Positions 47,901 to 60,885 are shown, counted from the stretch's first letter. The stretch is DNA of 64,000 nucleotides from Atrichornis clamosus (GCA_013400975.1 WBMZ01003466.1:270501-334500), one strand, 5' to 3'. The notes: a model not told the origin generated them from the letters alone. Program-made: numbers and translations.

Positions 47901-49487
47901 CCTGGTAATTTTTCCTAATTCCTTCTGCCACGAAACAGAACTGCTTTCTGGTTCATTGAGCAAATTGGTGGGTCTGAATTCCAGAAATTCAGATATCCTC
48001 ACAAAGGCAGCATTATGACCAAACAGGTTCTGTGTTCAGAATTCTGGCCGGGTGCCACTTTGTTAATAAATACAAGTGTTGAATTCAGCTGGATTTAAAG
48101 ATTGTGTTCTTTGCTTGAGCAAGTCTGAAAGTGCCAGAGTTGTAAAATTATCGTTGAGCTGCTGCTTTGAAACCCAGAGACACCACTGCAGAGCAAAACT
48201 GTCTGATCCTGCAGAGGGAATCAGGTGGGCAGCTCCAGCAGTGACCAAACTCTGTGCAACTCTAGAGACTGCACCCCCTGGAACAAATTCACCACTCAGA
48301 TAACCTACAAAACATATTGAATTTGGCCTTTAATGTCTTTAATTTTAATTTTAGTGATAGAAGACAAAGCAGCGATGAACAGGATTAGAGATCTGAGCTG
48401 AAATTGTTCCTTTCTGGGTCCTCTGTGCTCTCCTTCATTAAAAAGAATTTAATTTTCTTCAATAAAATGGATTATACAACAATGACCAACTAGAATGTCA
48501 ATAAAAATGGCTCAGCATTTAGGGCTTTGTTCGTTGTTGTTTTACTTGTTTAGATACAGTTGATTGATTGCTTAAAATACATTCTGTGTCTTAAACAGGA
48601 TATTTATATTTTGTATGACACAATGGCAGTTATCAGAGCTGAGTGATTCCAGGCACGTGATTTGTTTTCCTATCTGCTCCAGTTCATCACAAAAAAAAAA
48701 AAAATCTGAATTACTGAAAATATATTCGTTATTCCAAATTAACCAGTGAGCCCCATTTGCAGCGAGTGGTTCGTAAGTGCACGGTTGTGTTTTTGTCCTG
48801 TGTGCAGAATGAGCAGATCCATTTCACAGATTAAAACCTGAGGCAAGGGGAGGCCTCCAACCCAGCCCCAAACCCAGCAGCACGTTCCATCTTCCCGGGA
48901 GCACTGGGCCAACAGGGGAGGATGGATCTCTGCAGGTACCTGGGCACGGGTACCCAAGGACACCCCCACGTGGATCCTGTGCAGGTGCAAACCCCACCTG
49001 TGCCACACTCAGCCTGTACCTGTACCAGCTCCTGCGAAGGCAAGGCTGTCACAGCTCGAGTTTGGGTTTCATTTTTTGTTTTCATGCACGTGTTCTTAAG
49101 AGCCAAGGAGCTGTGGGCACTGAAGTGGCCTGAAGGCAATTCCTGCTTCAAGGCACAGGTGAGTTTGTCCAAGAGCTTTATGCTCCTTTTCACTCCTCCT
49201 GAAAAGCTGAGACTGTGCTGGTGTCAACAAGAAAGAGAAACTTTTGCCCTTTGTCTCCCCAGTTTTGGTACAGCTTGAGATTTATACCTCGTTTCAGGAG
49301 AAAAACAATAATTTGAAATTACTCGACTTACAAGTCTGTTTTGAATGGCTTCAGGGAAAACTCTTCATAAAATCTTCTTGTTATTAGCAAAGATAGTTTA
49401 TAATCGGCACAGTGCAATTTAAAAAAAACCCCAAAAAACAACACCTGGACTGTCACTGTCTGCAAGAGAAGCTTGGCACTTCTCTTT
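44947..49487. other. Unique noncoding sequence
   Basis: About 4.5 kb without a recognised gene or transposable element. It contains A runs near 45402, 47286, 47885 and 48690. A minus-strand frame at 46403-46645 encodes a Leu/Phe-rich stretch because its plus strand is purine-rich there. A 97-codon minus-strand frame at 45717-46010 has a hydrophobic C-terminal part. Neither matches anything I know. Confidence 0.4.
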
Positions 49488-49604
49488 TTGGGAGCACTGA
49501 ACACCCTGGGACAGTGGGAGGTGTCCCTGCCCATGGCAGAGGGTGGCACTGGATGAGCTTTAGGGTCCCTTCCAACCCCAGCCATCCTGGGATTCCTTCT
49601 GTGA
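49488..49604 (+). repeat. CR1 LINE 3' end, sense, about 115 bp
   Basis: TTTGGGAGCACTGAACACCC corresponds to the CR1 segment before the conserved block. It is followed by ACAGTGGGAGGTGTCCCTGC, CCATGGCAGAGGGTGGCACT, GGATGAGCTTTAGGGTCCCT, TCCAACCCCAGCCATCCTGG and the tail remnant GATTCCTTCTGTGAC. Confidence 0.93.
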
Positions 49605-50430
49605 CCCGTTTCCATCAGCTGCTCTGACCTCTGGACTGCGGAGAGCTGAATGGAGCCTGCCTTTACAACCTGTAGCACAAGATGCAGGCTGGCACCGAGC
49701 GGGAAACTTAGGAATTTCCTGCTTTTCCACACCCTAGGAACACTTCAACGCTACAAGGAGGAGCTACTGAGCATCTCCTGGAAGAATAAGGCGAGACCTC
49801 CAGTGCGGAATGTGCCCAGAAATAAGGATAATGGTTTAATCCTAGGGGTTTTTTTTGCTCTAAAAGTGTTAGAAAGGCTTAATTGCCGCAGCCTAATGAA
49901 GCTCTGCCGTGCCCCCTTGCTTCTTCCCAGAGCTGGGACACACGGGGCTGGGGAGGGGGAGGGAAAAGGGGCAAAACAAAAGGATGAGGAGCACATCCCT
50001 TATCAGAACACTTGGCTAGGTGCTTTTCATACATTGTGCGAGCTAATCTAGTCAAAACAACCCAAAACATCCAGCGAAAGAGATCAGCGGCTGCACAATG
50101 CAACCTTGCAAGGCATTTACTCTCCTTTCAGACGCCACCCACGGCCCCGTTTGAAGATTTCCACACTTTTCCCCCAATTAAGCACACTTAAAGTCACAGC
50201 TCCTCCGGCTGCACCTCATCTTTTCCATTGCTACGCGAAATCAACCCTTGCTTTGTAAATAAAAGTGCATTTAAATACCCATATGCACATATTGACACCC
50301 ACCAAGAGCGTTTGCAGAAGTGCAGGCACGCATTCACCAAGCTGTTCTTCTACTTCTGTATTTGCACAGCTCAGAAAAAGGAACAGTGCAGCTTTAACGG
50401 GGTCATGCTTATGATTTTGATTTAAATACT
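49605..50430. other. Unique noncoding sequence
   Basis: Single-copy sequence. A 133-codon plus-strand frame (49650-50051) overlaps minus-strand frames and has no recognised domain. Confidence 0.4.
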
Positions 50431-50610
50431 TGGGAGACGTGTGTGTTACAACATCTCAAAGCAGACATGTTGTACGGGCGATTTTAGCCATTAAAATGTC
50501 ACTCTCGAGAGCTGTCTCACTGAAATGTTTTGTGCTCCTCGAGTGAGGATCAGTCACAAATAATAACTGCTTTGATATTTAATCGATATCGGGATGCCAC
50601 TGGATGTTAG
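50431..50610. promoter_or_regulatory. Possible conserved noncoding element
   Basis: AT-leaning complex sequence with retained CpG (CTCGAGAG, CTCGAGTG, ATCGATATCG) and a TGATATTTAATCGAT-type core. The combination of AT-richness and retained CpG is unusual for this window and suggests a regulatory element. Inference only. Confidence 0.2.
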
Positions 50611-52000
50611 TGCCTGGCCACGTCAGGGATGTAATGGATCTATCCCGACATTAAAAATACATGGAGAAACTTCCCTTTCTCTGAGCCAGAACAAAAAGCT
50701 TTTAATTGCTTTACAGATGACTTCACAGTGCACACCACATCAGTGGGCAGAAAAAAACCCTCCAGCAGTGACAGCTCTGTGTCTATTTTTGTTCTAAGAT
50801 ACACCTCAATCTACAGGGCCAAGTTCTCAGGTCCTGCTTTTTCCTTCCAAATTCACCTTCTGCTGCTCGGTCCTTGCAGAACTGAAAAGGGAATCAGATA
50901 TTCCAGGCAGTCTGGATGGAAGTTTTGCTGTGTTATGGCATTAGATAAAGCTTTTATGGTTAACCTACAGCAATCTCTCACTTTCTCCCCAGTTCTTATC
51001 CTTAAGAACGTTTTTAATCTGAGCACCACTGTATTTAATTGCTGTAGCCAAAACAGAACCACGAAGATCTTAACACAGAGTCCAAAGAATTGTTCTTGTT
51101 CCTTCTCTTACCTCATCACCTAAGTCATAAAATATCCTTAAACTACACAAAGATCATTTTCAGGAATGTAAAAATCTTCTGAGGGTAAAACAACTTTTCC
51201 CTTCTCTTGAGTTTAGGTTTGGATCAAATGGATTCAATTCACTGTGAGAAAAAGTTGTTTTGCAATGATTACATGCATGTCAGACCTAAACCTCTTCTCC
51301 CAAAATACTTCCTTAACATCAGAGCTGTCTTCCAGCTCAGGCTGCTTTGCCTGGCAATTTGGTATATTTACTTTTTGCTTTTTTCTTCCACATTTTTCCT
51401 GAAGTTTTGCCCACTAAACCCAGATAAAAGGAATGAAATTATTTAGGCTTTGAGAGTCCTGCCAAATAGAATGTGAGATTAACCTATCAAATATTCACCC
51501 CCTTGCCCAGATGAGCACCGAGCTCAGGGTTTCTGCTACTTTTTCCTCAGGAAGTGCAGACTTTTAAACTTTGGCAGATAATAAGACACAGACCCAGGGT
51601 TTTTTTTACCCAGTGATACAAAGGAAGTGGTTTTCTTGCTAGCAGGTACCTTGCTTGGGATATTAAGATAATGAAAGCTCATCACCACAGACAAATTGTA
51701 ACTGCTCCCCATCCAACCTGACCTCAAGCTTGAGCTGCTGAACGAGAGCCATGCATTTAGAACAGCCCTCCCTAAGCCTCCAATAAATCAAATTCACCTC
51801 CCCATAGCTGTTAGAACTTCTACATACATAGATTTAGAGCAGGAAACAACAAAAATCTTTAAGAAAGAGAGGTTTCAATGGTGCTATCTGCATGCCAATA
51901 AAAGGCCAGTTCAAACTTTAATCACACTTAGCTTTTCTTTCTTCCAGCGACAGCTCCCTGATTTTAACAATCGCACTCCCGAAAAGGAATGCACGGGGAG
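50611..52000. other. Unique noncoding sequence
   Basis: Single-copy sequence with no recognised gene or repeat. A plus-strand 131-codon frame at 50728-51123 has no domain. Confidence 0.4.
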
Positions 52001-52800
52001 GGATATCAAGAGGCAAATTTACTCGAAGAGATAGGAAAGATTACACATTGACCCCGAATTCTGCGAGGCCAGTCTCTCACCACGAGAAAAGCAGATTTTA
52101 AAGCGGTGCGGGAAGTACAGGAACATGGACATGTGTTTTACACCGAATAACTGGGCTCAATAAATACCAATTCAAGGCACTCCCAGCTCTTGCAGGCACA
52201 CCTATGAAAGGTCTTTTCCAAAGCCGGTGCATTTTGAGTCATTTAACAGGGTTTAGTGCCTGGCTGCTGTGGGTGTGGCAAACACGATCACCCCGCAGGA
52301 AAACCGGGTCACCTTGCTAGAGACACTTTCCCTCGAAGCTGAAATATTCACTTTTCCTGATTAAAACAGGGGGGGCAAAAAAAAAATAAATTATGTTGGT
52401 GGTTACAGATTAAATAGCCTGCTGTACTTCAAACGCCTGTTTACCTGTGATTTAAAACCAGTATCTTCTGATCAAAGAGATAAGCTGTCTCCATGCTGTC
52501 TGCTGATCACCACTTTCCTAAGGCCTTTTCCCCGTTGAGTTAACTTTTAGTTTTACTGCAGTATGACAGGACGCAAGTTTCAGATGTGTCCGTGTAGGTT
52601 TATGCAGAGTTTTGCTGGGGTCTATCATCCTGCGCGGGAGATAATGTTTCAGCAATTTAAGATTTAACAGCTGCTGCCAAGAATTGCAATTGGGTAATCT
52701 CGGGGCTGCTGTTGCTTTGAAGTTGCCAAGTCACAATAAACCCCACAGCTCTTGGAGCGCTGCATTTGGGATTATTGCCACTTAATTGGAAGAGCTTTTG
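52001..52800. promoter_or_regulatory. Possible enhancer-like segment with adjoining TCF/LEF- and GATA-like sites
   Basis: Complex repeat-free sequence without open frames. ATCAAAG (TCF/LEF-type WWCAAAG) at 52471-52477 is directly followed by AGATAAG (GATA-type) at 52478-52484. Several further developmental-type sites occur downstream, including ACAATAA (SOX-like) near 52734. Retained CpG occurs around 52048-52110. The function is inferred from motifs alone. Confidence 0.22.
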
Positions 52801-55800
52801 AAAATATGGAAAAGAAAACACCAAGATGCATTGGTATAGATTTCTGCTAAAATCAGCTTGAAACGTAAAGCAAAGTAAATCTAAACTTTACTCCCCTTAA
52901 TGCCAGCGTGGAGTAGAAAGGAGGAGATGAGAGTTTGGCCTGGCATCCTTGGGTGCTTGTTCATACCCTTGGAGCAGAAAGAAGCTCAGGCAGCCACTTC
53001 CTGAGGGCAGAAAAAACAACCTGCATTTACTGCAACTTGCATCGAGATCAGGGAGCTCTGATCTCACAGCTCAGTGACCTGGTCAAGTGTTAAAGAGATG
53101 TGAGGCGTCCCCTGATTTTCAGTTACAAATTCCAGCACGGGAGACAAGAAAACCAGTGCTAAGGGAGGGATGGGGTGACATATTTCCTCCTTTTGAGAGA
53201 AATACCCACCTTATTTTTCTCTGATAGCAACAAACAATTTGTTAAATATTAAATTCTGAAGCTGAGCTGCTGGGGGGGGGCATCAACACCGAGAAATATT
53301 TACTTGAAAATATCGTCAGAGTTGAAACTTAATTGAAATGCTAAAGCTTTGTTTGCTTCTCCGCTTCAGCACAGCTGAAACAACAAAACCAGTCAGACAA
53401 CTTTTCTTTTTTTTCTTTTTGGTCAGGCTAAAGCTGAGTTACTGACAAAAAGCTTTGGGGTTCTTGGAAGAGCTGCAACATCCGAGGGATTTCTCCCAGT
53501 CCAGACAGAGTGACTTCACTGAAGTACCCTGGGTGCTCTTTCTGTGATTGCCTTTGACCTCTGGGTCTGAATGTGCGCCTGTCTTGTGGTCAGACACAGG
53601 ATTTTGTGGGAAAACACTACTGGGACACCTTATTGCAAAACACTAAAAGGTTCACAAATGAGAGTTTTAGGTTCTAATCTGTGAGTGTAAAGGGGCCGGG
53701 TCTGGGTTTGCTGTACACCTCCCCCTGCATGTAGATGAGGACAGTGGAGATAAAAACTGTGGTCTTTTACTCCCTCATTTGTTTGTTTTCTGGACAAAAT
53801 GAAATTTCTGAAATTCCGTGGTGGGTTGGAACATTTTGTAGAATTCCCATGTTTAGCAACTTCATCTTTAAACCTTCCAAACTTTTTTTAAAAGAGAAGT
53901 CATAACGGAGACATCCAGCCTAGCTGTAATGACGTAAATGCAGACTTCCATGAAGTGCTTCCACACCTCTTCTGCACAAGTGTTAGAGCCAAGAAAGTGC
54001 TGCCGCCTTCATTTTACAGCTGGAAACCTTCGCCACAGATCCCTGGGAGCTACCTGGACATTCATCTTTCCATTTGCATCCCAGGCTGTGAGCTGGGCGT
54101 GGTTATAGAAACCTCCCTGAGCTCATCCCACCCTCCTGGCCTTCCCTCCCTCTTTCCTCGGGTCTGGAAGCAGAGCTCCCTGGACACGGGTGGAAGAAGA
54201 CGTTTCAGTGTGTAAAGGAGAAGGAGCAATGCCTTCAAATATCCTGAATAAAATTAGAGTGGTTTTTTTTCCCCTGCAGATTCTTCACACTGCTGCTGTT
54301 TTACCTGTGTTACCTGAACTAAACCCAGCAGCAGCTATATATCCCATAATACTATTCTTGCATAAAACAGTACAAAAGTCATGAAAACATGACAGCTTGA
54401 AAGGCAGCAGTGGTTTGCAGCACCAGTGTGGGGTGCAGGGTGGGGAGGGCTGCAGCACAGCAGAGCTCTTTTGGTTCTACACCACTTGCAGCAGGTGAGA
54501 AAATGAAGAAGTCGGAGAAAGACAGTATTTTCTAAAAGAATAATATTACATTAACAGCCCCCACACACTAAATGGACTGAAGGGCACACCATGGTCCACA
54601 GCCAGTTCTTTTTCAGAGAAGTTTTGTGTAAGGTGTTTCCAGGACAGGTATCTCACCCTCCTTTGCAGAAGAAAAAAGGAGAAGAATATAAATTATTGGT
54701 CTGTGTGTATCGGATAATACACACAGATTCTCTCTGGTTTCATACCAAAAAAGGTGGTGATGCACACCAGGATGTGGGTGACTCAAAGGTTGGTGTTAAT
54801 ATTATTCAAAAAAACACCTGTAAGGTGAAATAAAATCTACAGAAAGGACATATCAAAAAAATTCCTGGAACTCTCAGTAGATAGTCTCACCCAGACAAAC
54901 ATTCATGTTTTCACCTATTTATCAATAAGCTTTTACTTTTTTTTTTTCCTCTTTACAGAGCTTTTTAAATGGCTGGCAGAATAATAACCAGCAGTGCCCA
55001 AGTGTGTCTCTTTGATTGTTGTTCCACGAGTTCCCAGGTAAGGGCTTCCCACCAAAGCACAAAGGAGGCATTCAGAGCCCCACGAGGCCACGCTCAGCAC
55101 AGCACCAGACAGCCCAGAAACTTTGACCCTACAACATGAAATCATAAATCGAGATCATTCAGGGACAAATGTAGCATCTTATCCCACGTTTATTGCCACT
55201 AACTGCAATAAAATGAAGATTAATGGCAGGGATGAAAGGCTGCTGTTGGAGCTGATCATATCAACAGCTGAGTGTGAGGCAGAGTCCAAGGAAAACAGAG
55301 CCACAAGGTGTGCAGGGACAGGGATGTGTCATCTGCCTTTTAGGCAAAACTTTTAGTATATTAAGAACACTTCTTATAAAAAAAACCCCAAAAAACCCTT
55401 TAATTCTCCTTCTGAGGCTTCCTGTTAGGGCACTCACGCCTCGTTCTGCAGACCTACAACCCGCCTGCCTTTAAAAAGGAAACTACAAGGTTAATGCTAT
55501 TTTGGTGGCAGTTCTTCAAGAACTCACGTGTTGCTCTGGGACCCAGCAGAAACTCAAGACCAAATTCGTAGAGCTCTGAGTTTCTAGAGCTGTGCTCACA
55601 GGAGGCTGTGGTACCTTTAGAAAGTGGAACGAGTGCCTGGGTGTTTTGAAGAGCGGCTGTAGAAACCTCCTGGCGTTTTGATTTGCATAAATCTATTTGT
55701 TCTCTGTCTTAAAGCACTTTAGGATTTTTCAGGTGGCAGTGAAATGGTGGAAATGGCAGATTGATGTTGTGGTTTTGGCCAGAGCAAAACCGAACCCCAA

Positions 55801-56159
55801 ACTATGCACTGGAGGGCGTTTTCCCCATCCACCCAACCTGTCTGGGAGATTCTGGTGATGCTGTGCATTACAGCAGGAGATTCTCCACCTGCAAGTGAAA
55901 AACTAAAGGCAACGAGTGGGTGACAAAACTCACCAGAGCAATCACTAAACTGCAGAGGAAGACAGCCCATCTTGATAAGAAGAAGCAAATCAAAAAGCAC
56001 CATTTCAGAGGGCTAAACTGTGCAATCAAGGGAAAACGGTGTTGTAACAGCTGTGCTTTCGATGTCATGAAACGTGGATAACAGGGGATGAGGAGGGCAC
56101 CTGGGCCTTAAGGATTTCTTTTCATAATTTGAGAACGTCGGTGGTACCTCCTTTCCTCA
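52801..56159. other. Unique noncoding sequence
   Basis: About 3.4 kb without a recognised gene or transposable element. It has nine G at 53272-53280, a T-rich tract near 54937-54949 and an A-rich stretch near 55376-55398. Open frames are below 100 codons. Confidence 0.45.
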
Positions 56160-56520
56160 TGGTGAGGATCCATTATTAATATTTACAAGCAATTCTCTAG
56201 TAAGCAGGTAAAGTCTCATAATCAAATCAAATTACTGTACTCAAGGCACTTCATGAGATGAGCACTTTATTAGGGAACAAAAGCTTCCAGAGAGATTATT
56301 TAATGATAAGTACGTTAGTTCATTTAATACTTTAATGATAATTGCTAGTGAGACAATTATTTTTCTTGCCCAGTGATTTTTCCTCCCCTAGTGAGCACTG
56401 TTGTACTCAATGCTTAGAGCATGATATAATTACTCAGAGTTCATTAATAGACAATATTTCTTTTCCTTTCATTAAAGCAGATTTGTGCATCTGTTTGAAT
56501 AAGGATATATAAATCATCAG
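56160..56520. promoter_or_regulatory. TAAT-rich, candidate conserved noncoding element
   Basis: A repeat-free AT-rich segment with many TAAT/ATTA cores. The 11-mer TTTAATGATAA occurs exactly at 56299-56309 and again at 56331-56341, a 32-bp spacing close to three helical turns. Further ATTA/TAAT cores are at about 56173, 56342, 56355 and 56428. No open frame is present. The pattern suits homeodomain binding, but that is inference. Confidence 0.32.
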
Positions 56521-59500
56521 CCATGCAGCACAAGGTTTTTATTTTTTAACTTAAGGAAGGGACAACATGGGCCTGGCACTACTGAACAAACTGAGGAAAC
56601 CTGACTCCTGGTAGTGTGAGCAAACCTCTGTCTCTCGGCACATCTGCTCCACTTCAGTTTCCCACAAATCAGCCAAGGACAATTATTGCCCAGCCTCGCA
56701 GGAAGCGTTGAGAACTCAGAGGTGAACAACACGAAGTGACTTACAGGCTGTCTTACTGACTAACTCCTGTCAGGCAGCACTGAGGACAAGGAGCAGCGAT
56801 AAGACACGATGATAAGGTCAGGGTGATGGGTGCCTCTGTATCCCAGTGGCCTTTAGGGACCACGAGGAGAAGAGCTATGGCAGTGACCAGCAATTTGGAA
56901 TACCTTTTGCCAGTGGCCTTCCTTTCCACCACAGGACTTCTTTGTGGAGTCTTTCCAACTGGATAAGGCCCCATTACAGCCAGTGGCTGAGCTCCTGCAT
57001 GGATTTAGGTGGATGGAAGCAGCAGGGAAACATCTCACCCACTGCAGCCACACTCCCACGGGGTGATGCGAGTTTTGGAGAACATTAGGGAAAGCCATGT
57101 CCAAAAAGGCAACAGGCAAATCAAGGAAGTGCTCCCATGGATAATGGACAAGGCATCAGCTCTAGAGGTAGTTTAAGGCAGCTGCTGCACCTTGAGATAT
57201 CAAACCAGCCTTTCCCCTTTGTCTGAGCTCTCCTCACGGCACTGCACATTCAGCACGTCACCACGTTAATGCTGAAGACAGCATGCACCAATTTCTCTAA
57301 AACCTTATAATTCTAGTTAGGAGAAATTTCTTAATTCGGAAGTGCTCCGAGCCTGTCTGCCCCGTGAAAGCCCAGTCCTGTTTCAAGTTAAGCAATCAGA
57401 ATGGTGGGAAGAGCAGGTCTGATGCTGAGCCAGCAAACGGAGGGAGCACTTTTACTGAGTGTTCCTTGTGGGAGCAGCAACTGCTGCCAGTAATGAGGGA
57501 AAACAAGGTTCCACATCCACCTGCAGCTGGAGCACTGCACCCCAGCCCAGAACACCCCGAGTTTCCCCTCTGTGTGTTTCTGCATGCAAGGGCTGATAAA
57601 GATCTTTTCCTCCAGTTTCATGTTTGCGTGGTATTCTTGTGTAATGGCCAAACCTGTTTGGGTACAGATTCCTCTGTCTGGCCTGATTAATGTCCTCCTC
57701 TTTGGACCCCACGAGGGAATCTGGGAAGCTTTGGGTGCTTTTTAGGCCATTTGTTGCATTATCTGTGCTGTCATTCTCTATTTCAGCTGTGGATTGCTCA
57801 AAACCCAGCGGTCTATGCATTGCTTAAGGTTTTGCTCTGTTTCTCTGTTCTCCAGAGCAACTTTTCTTCGAATTAGTAGTGAAACCAATTTTAGGAATAA
57901 TCAGCTGTTGCAATAGTAGATATCCCAATCCAGTCAAGGATTTCGAGTCCTGTGTGTGCAGGGAAGCAAGAAAAGCACAGCTGCTACAAATTCCAGATGA
58001 TTCTGGGCTTGTGAGTTCCCTGTCACCTCGTAGTGGGGAGCAGGAAATCCAGGGTGCTTGTCCATTTTTAAAAGGCAGAGCCAGCATTTAGGACACAGCA
58101 CCAAGAGCAATGCAAAGAGCGTAACGTGCCAGCATTCCAGCCCCAGCCCGAGGCAACGTGCTGGCAAAGCCTCTCCTGGGGGACCGAGTAACTCCCAGAG
58201 TGCTTGGATATTCATTAATTCCTCACAACCTTAGGAAAATCAGCTCAGCACAAACTGAGATACAGCTGTCCTGTGCAGCACTTTTGCTGGAGACTGGAGA
58301 ACCCGGGAACACAGGGCGTGGAAAGGTGATTCAATAAAGTCACTTTGATGTGACATCCCCACAGAGACTGTTGCTGCAGCAACAAGACCTTTAGTTCCAC
58401 AACTCACTTAAAGATAAATAATACTAGAAAAAAGAGATTTTTCTTCCCAAGCCATTGTGAAGTTTGCAAAAAAGCACATTTCACCTGAGAAGAACTTGGG
58501 ATGAGTGTCGTTATCCCTGCTGATGACACATCTAGCAGGTGTAGAGCACTGCAGTGCTGTCATCACAACCCTTTTCCTGATCCTTATTCTGGGGCACTGC
58601 ATCATCCTCTTAATTACCAACCAACCACCCCTCTTCCAAAAAAAATAAAATACAAGAGGAAAAGAGACCAATGCATTTGGCTACCACGTACTATTTTGAA
58701 TGGCTAATAGAGAAATGGAGGTGAAAAATAAAAATTGTATTTATAGCTGATTCTCGCTATTAGATTTGACAGATAGCATTTGTCTCCAACCTTTCAAGCC
58801 AGAAGTGGAACAGATGTTCGTGAAAAGCCAGTTAATTTCCTGCCATTTGTGAACTGATTAGAAACTGAAACATTAGCACACTGACACTTCTTTATTTTTA
58901 ATCTTGCTCATGTTTTGAAAGGAAAAGAAAAGAACCACCGGGAGCCAGCGTCTGCTTTTCAGATAGGAATAGCTGCACATTTTTGTTTCCTCTTTTAACC
59001 CAAGCCCTCTCTGTCAAGGAAATGGGAAAAAGCAAACCTGGGGTTGCACAGTCAGTGGCAGCTCGGTGCTGCAAAGTGTGTCCTGGTGCAGCTCAGCCAG
59101 GGAATGAGGAAGAGGAGGCTGAGCTTTCACACACCCCTGTCCCTTGTTACAGCTGCTGAGTCCATGTACAAAGGCTCTACAACCGGCTTCCAACAGCTAG
59201 TAAACAGGTTGTTGTGCTTGTACCTGTACAAGCATTGTCAAAAACTAAGTGTTCTGCCCTACAGGGAGGAAAAAGGAATGAGGAACTTTCCCGGTTTTAG
59301 TTTTCAGCAGAATTGTCACTGAGCTGCTGCTTTAATGGTTCCCAGAACAGAGACTCAGCCCAAATACAAATCTGGTAGAAGCAGGTTCAATTCCTTTCCA
59401 AACTGACTGTTGGCTCCAGGTCTAATTCAAGGGAACCGTATTTAGGTGCTGCTATTAATCCCAGTGGGAGAACTTTGGGCATGCATTATCAGTTATTTAT

Positions 59501-60165
59501 ACACCCCCTGCCCCAGGAAAGCCGAGGCTTTTACGCTCCTGGGTCAGATGAAGCAAGTTTCTCAAAGGTAAAGCTGGGCAGAAAGATTCTGACAAAGTAA
59601 GGTTTTGTTGGGCAATCACAATTTGCTAAGCCTGGGACATGTTATTTAAAACATCCTGGGGTTTGACAAACAGGCACCGAGGCTGGGGCAGGGTCCAGCC
59701 CAGGGCTGGGGCAGCTGCTGGGCCACTCCAGTTCTTGCTTTTCCCTGCTGTCCTTGTCAATTTTCCTGGAGGGCTGTGGAGCTGCTGTGCAGCCAATTTT
59801 ACAAAACCTCATCTTCCCAGGACCCAAAGCAAGTTGGAAATGAGCAAGCAAACAAAAAAAGGGAAAGGAAACCTTGCGAGCTGGAAACCCCGCATTTCAA
59901 GGCAGCTGTACTTGAGTAATTACAACCAAATGAAACAAGATCTCTGTGTTTAAAACCAAGATTTGAGAGGAAAATCGGTCAGGAAAGATTCTCCCCCCAG
60001 GCCAGCACAGGTCAATATTAGATCTCTTTTGTCTAAGTTGCACTTACATCCACAACTGGAAAAACACGTGCTTTCCAGCGTGTAAGATAAGCTTTACTTA
60101 TCAAGAGCCTGAGCAGTGCAAATGTGCTCAGACAGGGGATTCAGGGAGCAGAGGATCGAGTCCAA
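56521..60165. other. Unique noncoding sequence
   Basis: Single-copy sequence. Open frames up to 122 codons (57452-57820 minus) overlap frames on the other strand and lack domains. The part at 58690-58920 is AT-rich and could be conserved noncoding DNA. No transposable element is recognised. Confidence 0.42.
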
Positions 60166-60206
60166 GCGTGTGCGTGCACACGTGTGCTCACACGTGTGTG
60201 TGCATG
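60166..60206. repeat. Alternating purine-pyrimidine GT/AC tract with two CACGTG palindromes
   Basis: Imperfect GT/AC-rich sequence containing the palindromes GCACACGTGTGC at 60176-60187 and CACACGTGTG at 60189-60198, each with a central CACGTG E-box. Such alternating tracts can adopt Z-form DNA. Confidence 0.75.
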
Positions 60207-60780
60207 AAGTCAGAGTACAAAAATCACAGAAATGCAAAGCTGGCACCCGGGGGAAGAACCCAGGCAGCGGAGAAGTTTCAGGCTGAAAGACAAAAGTGTG
60301 CTCCCTCACAAAAATGCTCTTTCCATTCTTTCAGGCAAGGTGCGCCTCTCCGCGTGCATCTGGAGAGGTATGGCATTGTTCCGAGGGAGTTTCATGTTTT
60401 AGTAACAGGTGGTTGGGCTAATCCTCAGAAAACAGCCTGCGCCACACAAAGCTGGGCTGATTTTGAATAGTGCTTTTAGCACACTGAATCAGCACACACC
60501 CAGCTTAAAGGTTATGAAACCTCCCGAGTGAAACTATCCAAGTGCGTTACCTCTCCCCCAATATGTGAGCAGTGAGGATGTTACACAAATAATCTCCTCT
60601 GTGTTTCATCCCAAAACTCTAGGCCACACCTTCAGCAGGAATCAATCAGAGCAACTAAGCTGATACCAGCAGGACAATGCATATGCTTGAAATTAAAGTA
60701 ACTGGCTTGCTAAATGCAGAGTTGTCATTACCTCCCAGAATTTAGCCCTCTTGCCAAAGAATTGTTGAAAAGCGTACAGT
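60207..60780. other. Unique noncoding sequence
   Basis: No recognised gene or repeat. A 100-codon plus-strand frame (60168-60470) begins in the GT/AC tract and has no domain. Confidence 0.4.
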
Positions 60781-60885
60781 TCCCCTTTAAATTCCTTTCC
60801 TTACTCCACTTTCAAGTTTTCTTTACTTTTTAATTCCTTTCTTCTTCCTACTTCTACTACCACTCCTCTGCTTCCTCCCTCTCCT
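60781..60885 (+). repeat. Polypyrimidine-rich tract
   Basis: About 105 bp strongly biased to C and T on the plus strand, with few purines. It precedes a polypurine tract by about 170 bp. Confidence 0.75.

Noticed and set aside
59384..59394. GGTTCAATTCC resembling a tRNA B box
   Set aside because: No A box lies at the right distance upstream, and no acceptor or anticodon stem can be formed.
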